Part shown: one piece after another, positions 1-9,915 of the stretch
Position numbering within the stretch: the stretch's first letter is position 1
Layout of the letters: each line of letters starts with the position of its first letter
Assembly (NCBI RefSeq): GCF_007096355.1
Contig: NZ_VKDF01000001.1
Span: forward strand, 524,871 to 588,870
From: Paracoccus sp. M683
GTDB taxonomy: Bacteria; Pseudomonadota; Alphaproteobacteria; Rhodobacterales; Rhodobacteraceae
Length of the DNA stretch: 64,000 nt
Direction of reading: 5' to 3'
Notes under the pieces: model-generated
The model's database searches: none
Seen by the model: only the letters and a program-made list of their open reading frames with translations
Told to the model about the DNA's origin: nothing
Position numbers and translations under genes: made by a program

Positions 1-462
1 TATCCCAACCTGCTGGACGATGACTGGCTGTGGGGCGGCACGCTGGACGATGTGGAATACACCGTCCGCCACGGCATCCGCAACGACGCCGATCCCGATG
101 CGCGCTTTTCCCAGATGCCGGCCTTCGGCGAGCTTCTGTCGCGCGAGGAAATCGCCGACACGACCGAACATGTCCTTGCCCTGTCAGGTCAGGATCACGA
201 CGCGGCCATGGCCGGTCGGGGCCAGCAGGTCTTTGCCGACAATTGCGCCGTCTGCCACGCAGATGACGGCACCGGCGATCCGGCCCAGGGCGCGCCCGAT
301 CTGACCGATGCGATCTGGCTGTATGGCGGCGCGCGCGAGGTCGTGGCCGAAACCATCGAAAAGGCCCGCTTTGGCGTCATGCCCGCATGGGGCCCGCGTC
401 TGACCGAGGCCGAGATCAAGGCTGTCACCTTGTATGTCCACCAGCTTGGAGGCGGTGAATAA
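1..462 (+). CDS. ccoP: cbb3-type cytochrome c oxidase subunit III (CcoP), C-terminal part
   Basis: The reading frame is open from the first base and stops at 460-462, so only the last 153 residues of the diheme c-type subunit are present. They include a CAVCH heme-c binding motif (bases 244-258), which should be the second heme of CcoP, and a preceding stretch with the conserved 'SQMPAFG' methionine region of the first cytochrome domain. CcoP passes electrons from soluble cytochrome c to the CcoN catalytic subunit in the inner membrane. ccoN, ccoO and ccoQ would lie to the left, outside the window. The identification is supported by ccoGHIS following directly. Partial only because of the window edge. 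Confidence 0.93.
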   Translation, partial: YPNLLDDDWLWGGTLDDVEYTVRHGIRNDADPDARFSQMPAFGELLSREEIADTTEHVLALSGQDHDAAMAGRGQQVFADNCAVCHADDGTGDPAQGAPDLTDAIWLYGGAREVVAETIEKARFGVMPAWGPRLTEAEIKAVTLYVHQLGGGE

Positions 463-503
463 CCGCCTTCTTGGCCGGGGCGGTGTCTGGTTCCGCCCCG
501 GCG

Positions 504-560
504 AAGCCCCGGTCCGGTGATCTGTTCGCAAACGCCACCACGGACCGGGGCTTTCTTTCA
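504..560 (+). terminator. Rho-independent terminator after ccoP
   Basis: A 13-base arm at 504-516 (AAGCCCCGGTCCG) is repeated in perfect inverted form at 541-553, separated by 24 bases, and followed by TCTTTC. It lies about 40 bases after the ccoP stop and before the Fnr box, so it should end the ccoNOQP transcript and leave ccoG with its own promoter. Confidence 0.7.
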
Positions 561-566
561 TCAGGC

Positions 567-580
567 TTGATCCAGATCAA
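567..580 (+). promoter_or_regulatory. Fnr/FnrL-type box upstream of ccoG
   Basis: TTGAT-CCAG-ATCAA at 567-580 is an exact match to the TTGAT-N4-ATCAA consensus of Fnr family activators. It lies 57 bases before the ccoG start and after the ccoP terminator, so oxygen-responsive activation of ccoGHIS is expected (FnrL/FnrP in this group). Confidence 0.85.
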
Positions 581-636
581 GGCATTCGACGATCCCCGAC
601 GGCACAGTATGCCCGCGAACAGACAGGTCCAGCAGA

Positions 637-2169
637 ATGAGCGAGACTCCGACCGGCAGCCTGTATGCGCCGCGTGAACCGATCTTTCCCCGGCGAGTCG
701 CGGGGAAGTTTCGGACCCTGAAATGGTGGATCATGGGCGTCACGCTTGCGATCTATTACGTCATGCCGTGGATCCGGTGGGATCGGGGGCCAAGCCTGCC
801 CGATCAGGCGGTGCTGGTCGATCTGGCGCATCGCCGGTTCTATTTCTTCTGGATCCAGATCTGGCCGCATGAATTCTATTTCGTCGCCGGACTGTTGATC
901 ATGGCCGGGATCGGTCTGTTCATCTTCACCTCGGCGCTAGGCCGCGTCTGGTGCGGCTATACCTGCCCGCAGACCGTCTGGACCGATCTTTTCATTCTGG
1001 TCGAGCGCTGGATCGAGGGCGACAGGAATGCCCGTGTCCGGCTGTGGAACGCGCCATGGTCCGCGCGCAAGCTGCGGCTGCGGGTGACGAAATGGATCAT
1101 CTGGCTGCTGATCGCGCTGGCGACGGGCGGGGCCTGGATCTTCTATTTCGCCGATGCGCCAACGCTGCTGCGCGATCTTGTGACGTTTCAGGCGCCTCTG
1201 GTGGCGTGGTCGACGGTGCTGATCCTGACCGCCACCACCTTCGTCTTTGGCGGCTTCATGCGCGAACAGGTCTGCATCTATATGTGCCCCTGGCCGCGGA
1301 TTCAGGCGGCGATGATGGACCCCGACACCCTGACCGTCGCCTATCGCGACTGGCGGGGAGAGCCGCGCGGCAAGGGCATGCGCCGCCGCGCCATCGCCGC
1401 CGAGGTTCCGGCGGCGGGTGAAACCACGGGCCGGCGTTCACCCGTGATTCCGATGCCGGGCAAGGCGGCCACCGCCACGCCGGCGCCGGCATTGGCCAAG
1501 GACGTGCCGGGCGACTGCATCGACTGCAATGCCTGCGTGAACGTTTGCCCGATGGGGATCGACATTCGCGACGGTCAGCAGATGGCCTGCATCACCTGCG
1601 CGCTGTGCATCGACGCCTGTGATGACGTGATGGCCAAGATCGGCAAGCCGCGCGGGCTGATCGACTATCTTGCCCTGTCCGACGAACCGGCCGAGCGCGC
1701 CGGCCAGCCGCCCCGCCCCCTGCGCCAGCATGTTTTCCGCCTGCGCACGATGATCTATACCGCGCTGTGGGCGCTGATCGGTCTGGGCCTGTTGTGGGCT
1801 TTGCTGGTTCGTCCGGCCATCGACGTGACGGTCTCGCCCATCCGCAACCCGCAATATGTGACGCTGTCGGATGGCTCGATCCGCAATGCTTATGACATCC
1901 GGCTGCTGAACAAGCAGGGCGAGCAGCGCCCCTTCCGCATCGCGGTCGAGGGCGTGCCCGGCCTGATCGCCAGCATCGAGGGCGCCGATGGCGATACCGT
2001 CAGCGTGCCCGCCGACACCACTGGCCTGCACCGGGTTTATGTCACTGCCCCGGCCGGCTCGGCCCCGGCAAATGCGCATACGACCGATATCCTGTTCTCG
2101 ATCGACGAGATGGTGTCGGGCGAACATGCTGATGCCGACAGCGTCTTTAACGGAAAGGGAACGCAATGA
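637..2169 (+). CDS. ccoG: Cytochrome c oxidase accessory protein CcoG (RdxA/FixG family), Cu(II) reductase
   Basis: 510-residue inner-membrane iron-sulfur protein needed for cbb3 oxidase assembly; the family is reported to reduce Cu(II) to Cu(I) for delivery to the CuB site. Visible parts: N-terminal membrane segments around residues 30-45 and 82-100, paired cysteines at 106/110 and 213/217, two classical 4Fe-4S cysteine clusters (C294-C297-C300-C304 and C318-C321-C324-C328), a further membrane helix near 370-390, and a C-terminal periplasmic Ig-like domain (FixG_C). It is first in the ccoGHIS run and overlaps ccoH by an ATGA. The start at 637 is supported by the typical 'YAPREPIFPRRVAGKFR' N terminus. 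Length fits the family. Confidence 0.95.
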   Translation: MSETPTGSLYAPREPIFPRRVAGKFRTLKWWIMGVTLAIYYVMPWIRWDRGPSLPDQAVLVDLAHRRFYFFWIQIWPHEFYFVAGLLIMAGIGLFIFTSALGRVWCGYTCPQTVWTDLFILVERWIEGDRNARVRLWNAPWSARKLRLRVTKWIIWLLIALATGGAWIFYFADAPTLLRDLVTFQAPLVAWSTVLILTATTFVFGGFMREQVCIYMCPWPRIQAAMMDPDTLTVAYRDWRGEPRGKGMRRRAIAAEVPAAGETTGRRSPVIPMPGKAATATPAPALAKDVPGDCIDCNACVNVCPMGIDIRDGQQMACITCALCIDACDDVMAKIGKPRGLIDYLALSDEPAERAGQPPRPLRQHVFRLRTMIYTALWALIGLGLLWALLVRPAIDVTVSPIRNPQYVTLSDGSIRNAYDIRLLNKQGEQRPFRIAVEGVPGLIASIEGADGDTVSVPADTTGLHRVYVTAPAGSAPANAHTTDILFSIDEMVSGEHADADSVFNGKGTQ

Positions 2170-2627
2170 GCAGGGAACTGACCGGCCGCCATGTGGCGCT
2201 GATTTTCGTCGGCTGCTTCAGCATCATCATCGGGGTCAATCTGGTGCTGGCGACGCAGGCTATCCGCACCTTTCCGGGGCTGGAGGTCAAGAATTCCTAC
2301 GTCGCCAGTCAGGTCTTCGACCGCGACCGCAGGGCACAAGAGGCGCTTGGCTGGACCGCCGCCGCCCGGATCGAGGGCGAGGCGCTGTATCTTGACCTGA
2401 CCGGCCCCGGCGGTCAGCCCGCCAAGGCCCGCATCATCGAGGCCAAGCTGGGCCGCGCCACCCATGTGGCCGATGACCGCATGCTTGATTTTCAGCACAG
2501 CAGCGGGGCAACCTTCATCGCCGCAACGCCCGGTCTGGATTACGGCACCTGGCATCTGTGGCTGGAAGCCGAGGCCGCCGACGGCACCCGCTTCCGCCAG
2601 CGCCTTGACCTGTGGGCCGATAAATGA
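2166..2627 (+). CDS. ccoH: cbb3 oxidase assembly protein CcoH/FixH
   Basis: 153 residues with one N-terminal membrane helix (about residues 10-30) followed by a periplasmic FixH domain ending in 'GTWHLWLEAEA'. CcoH associates with the CcoNOP complex and is needed for its stability in related organisms. The ATG overlaps the ccoG stop (ATGA) and its own stop overlaps the start of ccoI, so translation is probably coupled. Identity rests on the FixH pattern and the conserved gene order G-H-I-S. Confidence 0.9.
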   Translation: MSRELTGRHVALIFVGCFSIIIGVNLVLATQAIRTFPGLEVKNSYVASQVFDRDRRAQEALGWTAAARIEGEALYLDLTGPGGQPAKARIIEAKLGRATHVADDRMLDFQHSSGATFIAATPGLDYGTWHLWLEAEAADGTRFRQRLDLWADK

Positions 2628-4744
2628 GCGTCACCGCCTGCCCCGGCTGCGCCCTTGGCGACAGCGAAGCCATCTCGGCACCGGGCAACCGCCCCGCGGA
2701 TGCCACGTTTGAACTGGTTCTGCCCGGCATCCATTGCGCCGCCTGCATCGCCACCGTCGAGCGCGTCCTGAACGCCCTGCCCGAGATTCGCAGCGCCCGC
2801 GTGAACCTGACCCGCAAGCGCGCCTGGGTCGCGGCCGAGCCCGGCATCACCGACCCAAGCGGATGGATCGAGGCATTGGCCGACGCCGGATACGAAGCGC
2901 ATGAGGCCTCGTCAGTCCCCGCGCCGGACAGTTCCGGTTCCGATCTTGCGCTGCATCTGGGGATCGCCGGTTTCGCGATGATGAACGTGATGCTGCTGTC
3001 CGTCGCGGTCTGGTCGGGCGCCGCCGATGCCACCCGCAACCTGATGTACTGGATCAGCGCCATGATCGCGCTGCCAGCGACCGCCTTTGCCGCCCAGCCT
3101 TTCTTTCGCAATGCCTGGGCCGCCCTGCGCGCCGGGCGGCTGGCGATGGATGTGCCGATCTCGCTGGCCATTATCTTGGCCTGCGGCATCTCGCTTTATG
3201 AAACCATCGAGGGCGGCGATCATGCCTGGTTCGAAGCCGCGCTGTCGCTGACCTTCTTCCTGCTGGCCGGCCGCTATCTTGACCTGCGGATGCGGCAATC
3301 CGTCCGGTCTGCCGCATCCGACCTTTCGGCGCTGGAACCCCGCCGCGTTCACCGGATCGAGGGCGATGCCCGCGTTTCGCGCCCGATCGAGGATATCCGT
3401 CTTGGCGATACGCTGTGGCTGGCCGCCGGTGCGCGGGTGCCGGTCGATGCGGTTCTGGTGGACGATCAGGTTCGCGTGGACCGCAGCGCCCTGACCGGCG
3501 AATCCGATCCTATCGCCCGCATCGCCGGGCAGGATCTGGTCGCGGGTGACGTGGTGCTGACCGGCCCCGTCCGCATCCGCGCCACTGCCGTGGGCGAGGA
3601 CACCACCCTGCGCCGCATGACCCGGCTTGTCGCCATCGCAGAAACCGCACGCGGGCGTTACAGCAGCCTCGCTGAAAAGGCCGCGTCGATCTATACGCCC
3701 GCGATCCATCTGATCGCGCTGGTCACATTCATCGGCTGGATGGCCGTGACCGGCGATATTCGCCAGTCGCTGAACGTCGCCGTGGCCACGCTGATCATCA
3801 CCTGCCCCTGTGCGCTTGGTCTGGCGATCCCCGCCGTTTCGGCCGCAGCGACCGGGCGGCTGTATCGACTTGGCTGTCTGGTCAAAAGCGATACGGCGCT
3901 GGAACGTCTGGCGCAGGTCGACACGGTGGTTTTCGACAAGACCGGCACGCTGACCCGGCAGGAACTGGTCGTGCCGGGTGACATGCCCACCGACGCCCGG
4001 CAGGTGCTGCGCGGGCTGGCCAATGCATCGGACCATCCGCTGTCGCGCGGGCTGCGCGCCACGCTGCGCGACGTCACCCCCGCCGCGCTGAATGGGCTGG
4101 CCGAGCTGCCCGGCAAAGGCATCGGCGCCCTGAGGAATGGCCAGCCGGTTTCGCTGTTCGCCGCAGATGATGGTCGCGCGTCGATCCTGTCCATTGGTGA
4201 AACCCGCTATGTTCTGGATCGCACCGAGCGCACCGTTCCCGGCGCGACGCAACTGATCACCCGACTGCGCGGGATGGGGATGGATGTCAGCCTGCTGACC
4301 GGCGATGCCGAGGATCGCGCCATCCGCATCGGGGACGAGCTGGGGATTTCGCGTGTCTGGGCCTCGGTGCCCGCCGATGGCAAGGTGCAGGTGGTCAAGG
4401 CCCTGCGCGCAGAGGGTCGCAATGTGCTGATGGTCGGCGACGGGCTGAACGACGCGGCCGCGCTGACGGCGGCCAATGCCTCGATCGCGCCGGGTCACGC
4501 ACTGGACATCAGCCGCAACGCCGCCGATGCGGTGGTGACGGGCGATATCGGGATGATCGCCGATGTCTTGCGCCTGGCCACCTCGGCACGGCGGCGGATG
4601 CTGGAAAACCTGCTGATCTCTGCCGGCTATAACGTTGTCGCCATTCCGCTGGCCGTGCTGGGATTTGCCTCCCCGCTGATGGCTGCGGTTGCCATGTCGA
4701 CCAGTTCGATCACCGTCACGCTGAACGCCCTGCGCACGAGGTAG
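2624..4744 (+). CDS. ccoI: Copper-translocating P1B-type ATPase CcoI/FixI
   Basis: 706-residue heavy-metal P-type ATPase that exports Cu(I) across the inner membrane for cbb3 oxidase metallation. An N-terminal heavy-metal-associated domain carries C38-A-A-C41. The membrane Cu site is C394-P-C396, the phosphorylation motif is D438-KTGTLT, the HP motif (SDHPLS) and the hinge 'GDGLNDAAAL' follow, and eight membrane segments are expected. An extra CPGC near residues 6-9 may be a second metal-binding site. Position between ccoH and ccoS separates it from the detoxifying CopA type. Confidence 0.94.
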   Translation: MSVTACPGCALGDSEAISAPGNRPADATFELVLPGIHCAACIATVERVLNALPEIRSARVNLTRKRAWVAAEPGITDPSGWIEALADAGYEAHEASSVPAPDSSGSDLALHLGIAGFAMMNVMLLSVAVWSGAADATRNLMYWISAMIALPATAFAAQPFFRNAWAALRAGRLAMDVPISLAIILACGISLYETIEGGDHAWFEAALSLTFFLLAGRYLDLRMRQSVRSAASDLSALEPRRVHRIEGDARVSRPIEDIRLGDTLWLAAGARVPVDAVLVDDQVRVDRSALTGESDPIARIAGQDLVAGDVVLTGPVRIRATAVGEDTTLRRMTRLVAIAETARGRYSSLAEKAASIYTPAIHLIALVTFIGWMAVTGDIRQSLNVAVATLIITCPCALGLAIPAVSAAATGRLYRLGCLVKSDTALERLAQVDTVVFDKTGTLTRQELVVPGDMPTDARQVLRGLANASDHPLSRGLRATLRDVTPAALNGLAELPGKGIGALRNGQPVSLFAADDGRASILSIGETRYVLDRTERTVPGATQLITRLRGMGMDVSLLTGDAEDRAIRIGDELGISRVWASVPADGKVQVVKALRAEGRNVLMVGDGLNDAAALTAANASIAPGHALDISRNAADAVVTGDIGMIADVLRLATSARRRMLENLLISAGYNVVAIPLAVLGFASPLMAAVAMSTSSITVTLNALRTR

Positions 4745-4750
4745 CAGAAG

Positions 4751-4903
4751 ATGAACATCCTTCTTGTCCTGATCCCCTGTTCGCTGTTTCTGGGCGGGCT
4801 TGCGCTGGTGCTGTTTATCTGGACGATCCGATCGGACCAGTATGACGATCCCGATGGCGCCGCGAACCGCATCCTGCTGGACGATCCGAATGATCAGGGC
4901 TGA
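4751..4903 (+). CDS. ccoS: cbb3 oxidase maturation protein CcoS
   Basis: Short 50-residue open frame starting MNILLVLIPC six bases after ccoI. It has a single N-terminal membrane helix (about residues 2-24) with 'FLGG', followed by 'FIWTIRSDQYDD', the hallmark tail of CcoS/FixS. CcoS is required for cofactor insertion into CcoN in Rhodobacter. A GCAGAAG stretch precedes the ATG as a weak ribosome site. Length is typical (50-60 residues). Confidence 0.9.
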   Translation: MNILLVLIPCSLFLGGLALVLFIWTIRSDQYDDPDGAANRILLDDPNDQG

Positions 4904-5033
4904 GCCCGACGCATAGCTGGTATTTTCCGCAGGAATCCTTTGCCCCACAACCTATCCCGCCTTGCGCCCCGGCCGGTCTTGGCTATAACCCCGGACGATT
5001 TGCGCCGATGACAGCCAGCCGGGGAATGGGACC

Positions 5034-8000
5034 ATGCCGAAAAGAACCGATATCAACTCTATCCTGATCATCGGTGCCGGACCCATCGTTATCGGTCAGG
5101 CATGCGAGTTCGACTATTCCGGCGCTCAGGCCTGCAAGGCCCTGCGGGAAGAAGGCTACCGGGTCGTTCTGGTCAACTCGAACCCCGCGACGATCATGAC
5201 CGACCCGGAAATGGCCGACGCCACCTATATCGAGCCGATCACCCCGGAAATCGTCGAAAAGATCATCGCCAAGGAACGGCCCGACGCGCTGTTGCCCACG
5301 ATGGGCGGGCAAACCGGGCTGAACACCGCGCTGGCACTGGCCGATGCCGGGGTGTTGCATCGCTATGGCGTGGAACTGATCGGCGCACAGCGCACCGCCA
5401 TCGAAATGGCCGAGGACCGCAAGCTGTTCCGCGAGGCGATGGACCGCATCGGCCTGGAAAACCCGCGCGCGACCATCGTTTCTGCACCCAAGCACCCCAA
5501 CGGCAAATATGACGTCTCGGCCGGCGTCGCCATCGCGATGGAAGCGCTTGAGGAAATCGGCCTGCCCGCCATCATCCGCCCCGCCTTTACCCTTGGCGGC
5601 ACCGGCGGCGGCGTCGCCTATAACCGCGACGATTACGAACGCATCGTGCGGTCCGGGCTTGATGCCTCGCCCGTCGCGCAGGTGCTGGTGGACGAAAGCC
5701 TGCTGGGCTGGAAAGAATTCGAGATGGAGGTCGTGCGCGACCGCAATGACAACGCCATCATCGTCTGCGCCATCGAGAACGTCGATCCGATGGGCGTTCA
5801 TACCGGCGATTCGATCACCGTCGCGCCCGCGCTGACGCTGACCGACCGCGAATACCAGATCATGCGCAATGGCAGCATCGCCGTTCTGCGCGAAATCGGC
5901 GTGGAAACCGGCGGTTCCAACGTGCAATGGGCGATCAACCCTGCCGATGGCCGCATGGTCGTGATCGAGATGAACCCCCGCGTCAGCCGTTCCTCGGCGC
6001 TGGCCTCGAAGGCGACCGGCTTCCCCATCGCCAAGATCGCCGCGAAGCTGGCCGTTGGCTATACGCTGGACGAGCTGGACAATGACATCACCAAGGTCAC
6101 CCCCGCATCGTTCGAACCCAGCATCGACTATGTCGTCACCAAGATCCCGCGCTTTGCCTTCGAGAAATTCCCCGGATCGAAACCCGAACTGACCACCGCG
6201 ATGAAATCGGTGGGCGAGGTCATGGCCATCGGTCGCAGCTTCCATGAAAGCCTGCAAAAGGCGCTGACAAGCATGGAAAACGGCCTGACCGGGCTGGACG
6301 AAATCACCATCGAGGGCGCCGCCGATCAGGGCAAGCCTGCCGTCATCGCCGCCCTGTCCAAGCAGACCCCCGACCGCATCCGCGTGATCGCCGAGGCGAT
6401 GCGTTTCGGCCTGACCGATGACGAGATTCAGCGCGTCACCAGTTTTGATCCCTGGTTCCTGTCGCGCATCCGCGAAATCGTCGATGCCGAGAACATCGTG
6501 CGCCAATCCGGCCTGCCCACCGATGCCAAGGGCCTGCGCCACCTCAAGATGATGGGCTTCACCGATGCCCGCCTGGCCAACCTGACCGACCGCGACGAGG
6601 CCGATATCCGCCGCGCCCGTCAGGCGCTGGACATCCGCCCCGTATTCAAGCGCATCGACACCTGCGCCGCCGAATTCGAGGCCCAGACCCCCTATATGTA
6701 TTCCACCTATGAAGCCCCCGCGATGGGCGACGTGGAAAACGAGGCCCGCCCCAGCAACGCCAAAAAGGTCGTCATCCTTGGCGGTGGTCCGAACCGCATC
6801 GGCCAGGGGATCGAGTTCGACTATTGCTGCTGCCACGCCTGTTTCGCGCTGACCGCGGCGGGCTATGAAACGATCATGATCAACTGCAACCCGGAAACGG
6901 TCAGCACTGACTATGACACCTCGGACCGGCTCTATTTCGAACCGCTCACGCTGGAGCATGTCCTTGAAATCCTCAGCGTCGAACAGGAAAACGGCACGCT
7001 TCACGGCGTCATCGTGCAATTCGGCGGCCAGACCCCGCTGAAACTGGCCAACGCGCTGGAGGCCGAAGGCATCCCGATCCTCGGCACCACGCCCGACGCC
7101 ATCGACCTGGCCGAGGACCGCGAGCGTTTCCAGAAGCTGCTGAACGATCTGGATCTGAAACAGCCGATCAACGGCATCGCCCACAGCCCCGCGCAAGCGA
7201 TCGAAATCGCTGAACGTATCGGCTTTCCGCTGGTCATCCGTCCGTCCTATGTGCTGGGCGGCCGCGCGATGGAGATCGTGCGCGATATGGACCACCTGAA
7301 CCGCTATATCACCGAAGCCGTCAAGGTTTCCGGCAAGAACCCGGTGCTGCTGGACAGCTATCTTTCCGGCGCAATCGAGGTTGATGTTGATGCGCTGTGC
7401 GACGGTGAAACCGTCCATGTCGCTGGAATCATGGAACATATCGAGGAAGCCGGGGTCCATTCGGGCGACAGCGCCTGTTCGCTGCCGCCGCATACGCTGG
7501 ACGCGGCCACCGTCGAGGAGTTGAAACGCCAGACCGTCGCCATGGCCCGCGCCCTGCGCGTCAAGGGCCTGATGAACGTGCAGTTCGCGCTGAAAGACGG
7601 CGCGATCTATGTGCTGGAGGTGAACCCCCGCGCGTCCCGCACCGTGCCTTTTGTCGCCAAGGCCACCGACAGCGCCATTGCCAGCATCGCCGCCCGGCTG
7701 ATGGCGGGCGAGCCGATGTCGAACTTCCCCGCCCGCCAGCCCTATCCCGAAGGCGTCGGCCCCGAGGATGATCTGCCCTTCGCCGATCCGCTGACCCTGG
7801 CTGACCCGAAAACCCCGTGGTTTTCGGTGAAGGAAGCGGTGATGCCCTTCGCCCGCTTCCCCGGCGTCGATACGCTGCTTGGCCCGGAAATGCGTTCCAC
7901 TGGCGAGGTGATGGGCTGGGACCGCAACTTCCCGCGCGCCTTCCTGAAGGCCCAGCTTGGTGCCGGGACCACGCTGCCCTCCTCGGGTCTGGTCTTCATC

Positions 8001-8372
8001 TCGATCAAGGATTCCGACAAGACGCCCGAGCTTGCCGCCGCCGCCCGCGACCTGATCACCATGGGGTTCCAGATCATCGCCACCAGCGGCACGGCCGATT
8101 TCCTGTCGGCCGCCGGGGTCGAAACCGCCCGCGTGAACAAGGTCTATGAGGGTCGCCCGAACATCGTGGACCGGCTGAAGAACAACGAGATCGCGATGGT
8201 GCTGAACACGACCGAAGGCGCGCAAGCCATTGCGGATTCACGCGAAATCCGTGCAGTCGCGCTGTATGACAAGATCCCCTATTACACGACGGCGGCGGGC
8301 AGCATCGCTGCCGTAGCCGCGATCAAGTCGCGGGAAGAGGGCGAAGTTGGGGTGCGGTCGTTGCAGGCCTGA
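5034..8372 (+). CDS. carB: Carbamoyl-phosphate synthase large subunit
   Basis: 1112 residues. The enzyme makes carbamoyl phosphate from ammonia (delivered by CarA), bicarbonate and two ATP for pyrimidine and arginine synthesis. Two homologous ATP-grasp halves are visible: the first begins with '[19 protein letters not shown]' near residue 12, the second with '[15 protein letters not shown]' near residue 583. The C-terminal 150 residues fit the MGS-like allosteric domain. Start chosen at MPKRTDI, the conserved N terminus. carA is not adjacent, so the subunits are encoded at separate loci. No strong terminator is seen after the stop. Confidence 0.97.
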   Translation: MPKRTDINSILIIGAGPIVIGQACEFDYSGAQACKALREEGYRVVLVNSNPATIMTDPEMADATYIEPITPEIVEKIIAKERPDALLPTMGGQTGLNTALALADAGVLHRYGVELIGAQRTAIEMAEDRKLFREAMDRIGLENPRATIVSAPKHPNGKYDVSAGVAIAMEALEEIGLPAIIRPAFTLGGTGGGVAYNRDDYERIVRSGLDASPVAQVLVDESLLGWKEFEMEVVRDRNDNAIIVCAIENVDPMGVHTGDSITVAPALTLTDREYQIMRNGSIAVLREIGVETGGSNVQWAINPADGRMVVIEMNPRVSRSSALASKATGFPIAKIAAKLAVGYTLDELDNDITKVTPASFEPSIDYVVTKIPRFAFEKFPGSKPELTTAMKSVGEVMAIGRSFHESLQKALTSMENGLTGLDEITIEGAADQGKPAVIAALSKQTPDRIRVIAEAMRFGLTDDEIQRVTSFDPWFLSRIREIVDAENIVRQSGLPTDAKGLRHLKMMGFTDARLANLTDRDEADIRRARQALDIRPVFKRIDTCAAEFEAQTPYMYSTYEAPAMGDVENEARPSNAKKVVILGGGPNRIGQGIEFDYCCCHACFALTAAGYETIMINCNPETVSTDYDTSDRLYFEPLTLEHVLEILSVEQENGTLHGVIVQFGGQTPLKLANALEAEGIPILGTTPDAIDLAEDRERFQKLLNDLDLKQPINGIAHSPAQAIEIAERIGFPLVIRPSYVLGGRAMEIVRDMDHLNRYITEAVKVSGKNPVLLDSYLSGAIEVDVDALCDGETVHVAGIMEHIEEAGVHSGDSACSLPPHTLDAATVEELKRQTVAMARALRVKGLMNVQFALKDGAIYVLEVNPRASRTVPFVAKATDSAIASIAARLMAGEPMSNFPARQPYPEGVGPEDDLPFADPLTLADPKTPWFSVKEAVMPFARFPGVDTLLGPEMRSTGEVMGWDRNFPRAFLKAQLGAGTTLPSSGLVFISIKDSDKTPELAAAARDLITMGFQIIATSGTADFLSAAGVETARVNKVYEGRPNIVDRLKNNEIAMVLNTTEGAQAIADSREIRAVALYDKIPYYTTAAGSIAAVAAIKSREEGEVGVRSLQA

Positions 8373-8414
8373 AGCCTGCCCGGCCGGCCCGCCCCCCAAC
8401 CCGACGCCCCGTAG

Positions 8415-8434
8415 GGTGCGTGCTTGCACGCACC
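8415..8434. repeat. Perfect palindromic intergenic element
   Basis: GGTGCGTGC-TT-GCACGCACC is a 9-base perfect inverted repeat in the 256-base gap between carB and the CAP/RTX gene, preceded by GTAG. There is no T run, so it is not a standard terminator. It resembles dispersed 'GTAGGGTGCGTG...' elements I know from other proteobacteria; only one copy was noticed here. Confidence 0.5.
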
Positions 8435-8482
8435 ATGCCCGCCGCCCTGCCTTGCATATTGCTGCCCCCTGATCGGCGGGAA

Positions 8483-8497
8483 TTAACCGTCGATTTA
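8483..8497 (+). promoter_or_regulatory. Possible CtrA-type binding site upstream of the CAP/RTX gene
   Basis: TTAA-N7-TTTA at 8483-8497 is one base off the alphaproteobacterial CtrA consensus TTAA-N7-TTAA. It lies about 130 bases upstream of the start at 8629. A chance match is quite possible. Confidence 0.3.
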
Positions 8498-8628
8498 CCC
8501 CTGATGGGTAGGTTCTGGCCGAGCCGGGTGCGACTCGGGCGCGGATTGTTGACCGGGACGGTTATGCCTTCAAAAGGGTCGCCGTCCGCCAGTTCGGACG
8601 CAGAGCAAGGAACAGAAAGGACAGCAGG

Positions 8629-9915
8629 ATGGCGCAAGCAACGGCCGAGGAACGATATCTGCTGGATATCATCAATACCACACGCACCGTTCAGGGGCTT
8701 GATCCCCTGACGCTGGAAACGCGTCTGAACGCCTCTGCCGACGGGCATTCATCCTGGATGCTGCAAGCCGACCAATTCAGCCATACCGGCCGCAACGCCA
8801 GTTCGGCCACCGACCGGATCGCCGCTGCCGGTTTCGATCTTTCGGGCGGATGGTCCACGGCCGAGAATATCGCCTATGTCTCGGTCGACAATGACGGCAG
8901 CCTGTTGGACGAGGTCGAAAGACTGCACCAGATGTTGATGGACAGCCCCGGCCACCGGGCCAATCTGCTGTCCGATCGCAGTGACATGGTGGGCCTGGGG
9001 TTGCAGCTGGGCCAGTTCACGCGCGACGGGCAGACCTATACCGTGCTGATGCTGACCCAGAACTTTGCCTCGACCGGCGGCGATGTGGTCTATGATCTGG
9101 CTCCGGGGGTGACAGTTTCGACGCTGGATGCGCCGGAATGGGTCACAATCAGCCCGATCCGCGCGGGCTGGCTTCCGGCCTTCAATGGCGAGGTATTCAC
9201 CCGGTCCACGGGCCTGACCGAATTGCGGGGGACGTGGAAAGGCGACGACATCAGACTGTCCAGCGCGGCGGATCTGGTGAATGGCGGGGGCGGCCATGAC
9301 TGGATCGCGTCGGGCGCTGGCGCGGATACGGTCACCGGCTCGGTCGGGAATGACTTCATCCGGGGCGAGGCCGGGCGCGATGTTCTGCGTGGCGGCGCCG
9401 GCCATGACCGGATTGACGGCGGCATCGGCGACGATCGGATCGACGGCGGCGCCGGCGATGACCGGCTGCGCGGCGGTGAGGGCGGTGACCGGATCGACGG
9501 GATGGACGGCAACGACCGGATCGCAGGCGGCGGTGGCGGCGATCTGCTGCGCGGTGGCAGCGGCCATGACCGGATCGAGGGCGATGCCGGCCGCGACCAG
9601 ATCGCCGCAGGGCTTGGCAGCGACCTGATCAATGGCGGCGCAGGCGATGACCGGCTGTCGGGCGGCGGCGGGGCAGACAGCTTTATCTTTGACGACGCGC
9701 CGGGCCGCGATACGGTGCTGGATTTCCAAGCAGGCGTCGACAGGTTGCTGATCGACGAGGATCTGATCACCGGCGAGCTGGTCGATTTTGTCCAGGACAA
9801 CATTGTCCGGGTGAATGGCGGCATTCGCATCGAACTGGCCGACGGCCAGTGGATTCAGGTTCACGGTGCCAATCTGACCGTCGCAGAGGTGGCGGACGAC
9901 ATCTATCTGATCTGA
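8629..9915 (+). CDS. Secreted CAP-domain protein with C-terminal RTX calcium-binding repeats
   Basis: 428 residues. Residues about 5-150 form a CAP/SCP domain of the bacterial type (motifs 'LNASADGHSSWM', 'HTGRN', 'AENIAY', 'SPGHRANLL'). Residues about 219-354 carry roughly 15 consecutive GGxGxDxxx nonapeptide repeats, the calcium-binding beta-roll of RTX proteins, followed by a short C-terminal region ending in hydrophobic residues. There is no N-terminal signal peptide, which fits type I secretion through a C-terminal signal. No ABC exporter or membrane-fusion gene is nearby. An AAGGACAG run just before the ATG serves as ribosome site. Substrate or target is unknown. Confidence 0.85.
   Translation: MAQATAEERYLLDIINTTRTVQGLDPLTLETRLNASADGHSSWMLQADQFSHTGRNASSATDRIAAAGFDLSGGWSTAENIAYVSVDNDGSLLDEVERLHQMLMDSPGHRANLLSDRSDMVGLGLQLGQFTRDGQTYTVLMLTQNFASTGGDVVYDLAPGVTVSTLDAPEWVTISPIRAGWLPAFNGEVFTRSTGLTELRGTWKGDDIRLSSAADLVNGGGGHDWIASGAGADTVTGSVGNDFIRGEAGRDVLRGGAGHDRIDGGIGDDRIDGGAGDDRLRGGEGGDRIDGMDGNDRIAGGGGGDLLRGGSGHDRIEGDAGRDQIAAGLGSDLINGGAGDDRLSGGGGADSFIFDDAPGRDTVLDFQAGVDRLLIDEDLITGELVDFVQDNIVRVNGGIRIELADGQWIQVHGANLTVAEVADDIYLI

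Noticed and set aside
4983-8225. Very long open frame (1080 codons) on the minus strand opposite carB
   Set aside because: Antisense to an unambiguous carB; composition is dominated by codon shadows of GC-rich third positions (G, R, D, H, Q-rich) with no recognisable domain.
9280-9690. Regularly spaced DNA repeats that could be read as a tandem repeat or CRISPR-like array
   Set aside because: They encode the 9-residue RTX repeats in frame; the DNA period is 27 with variable sequence and no spacers.
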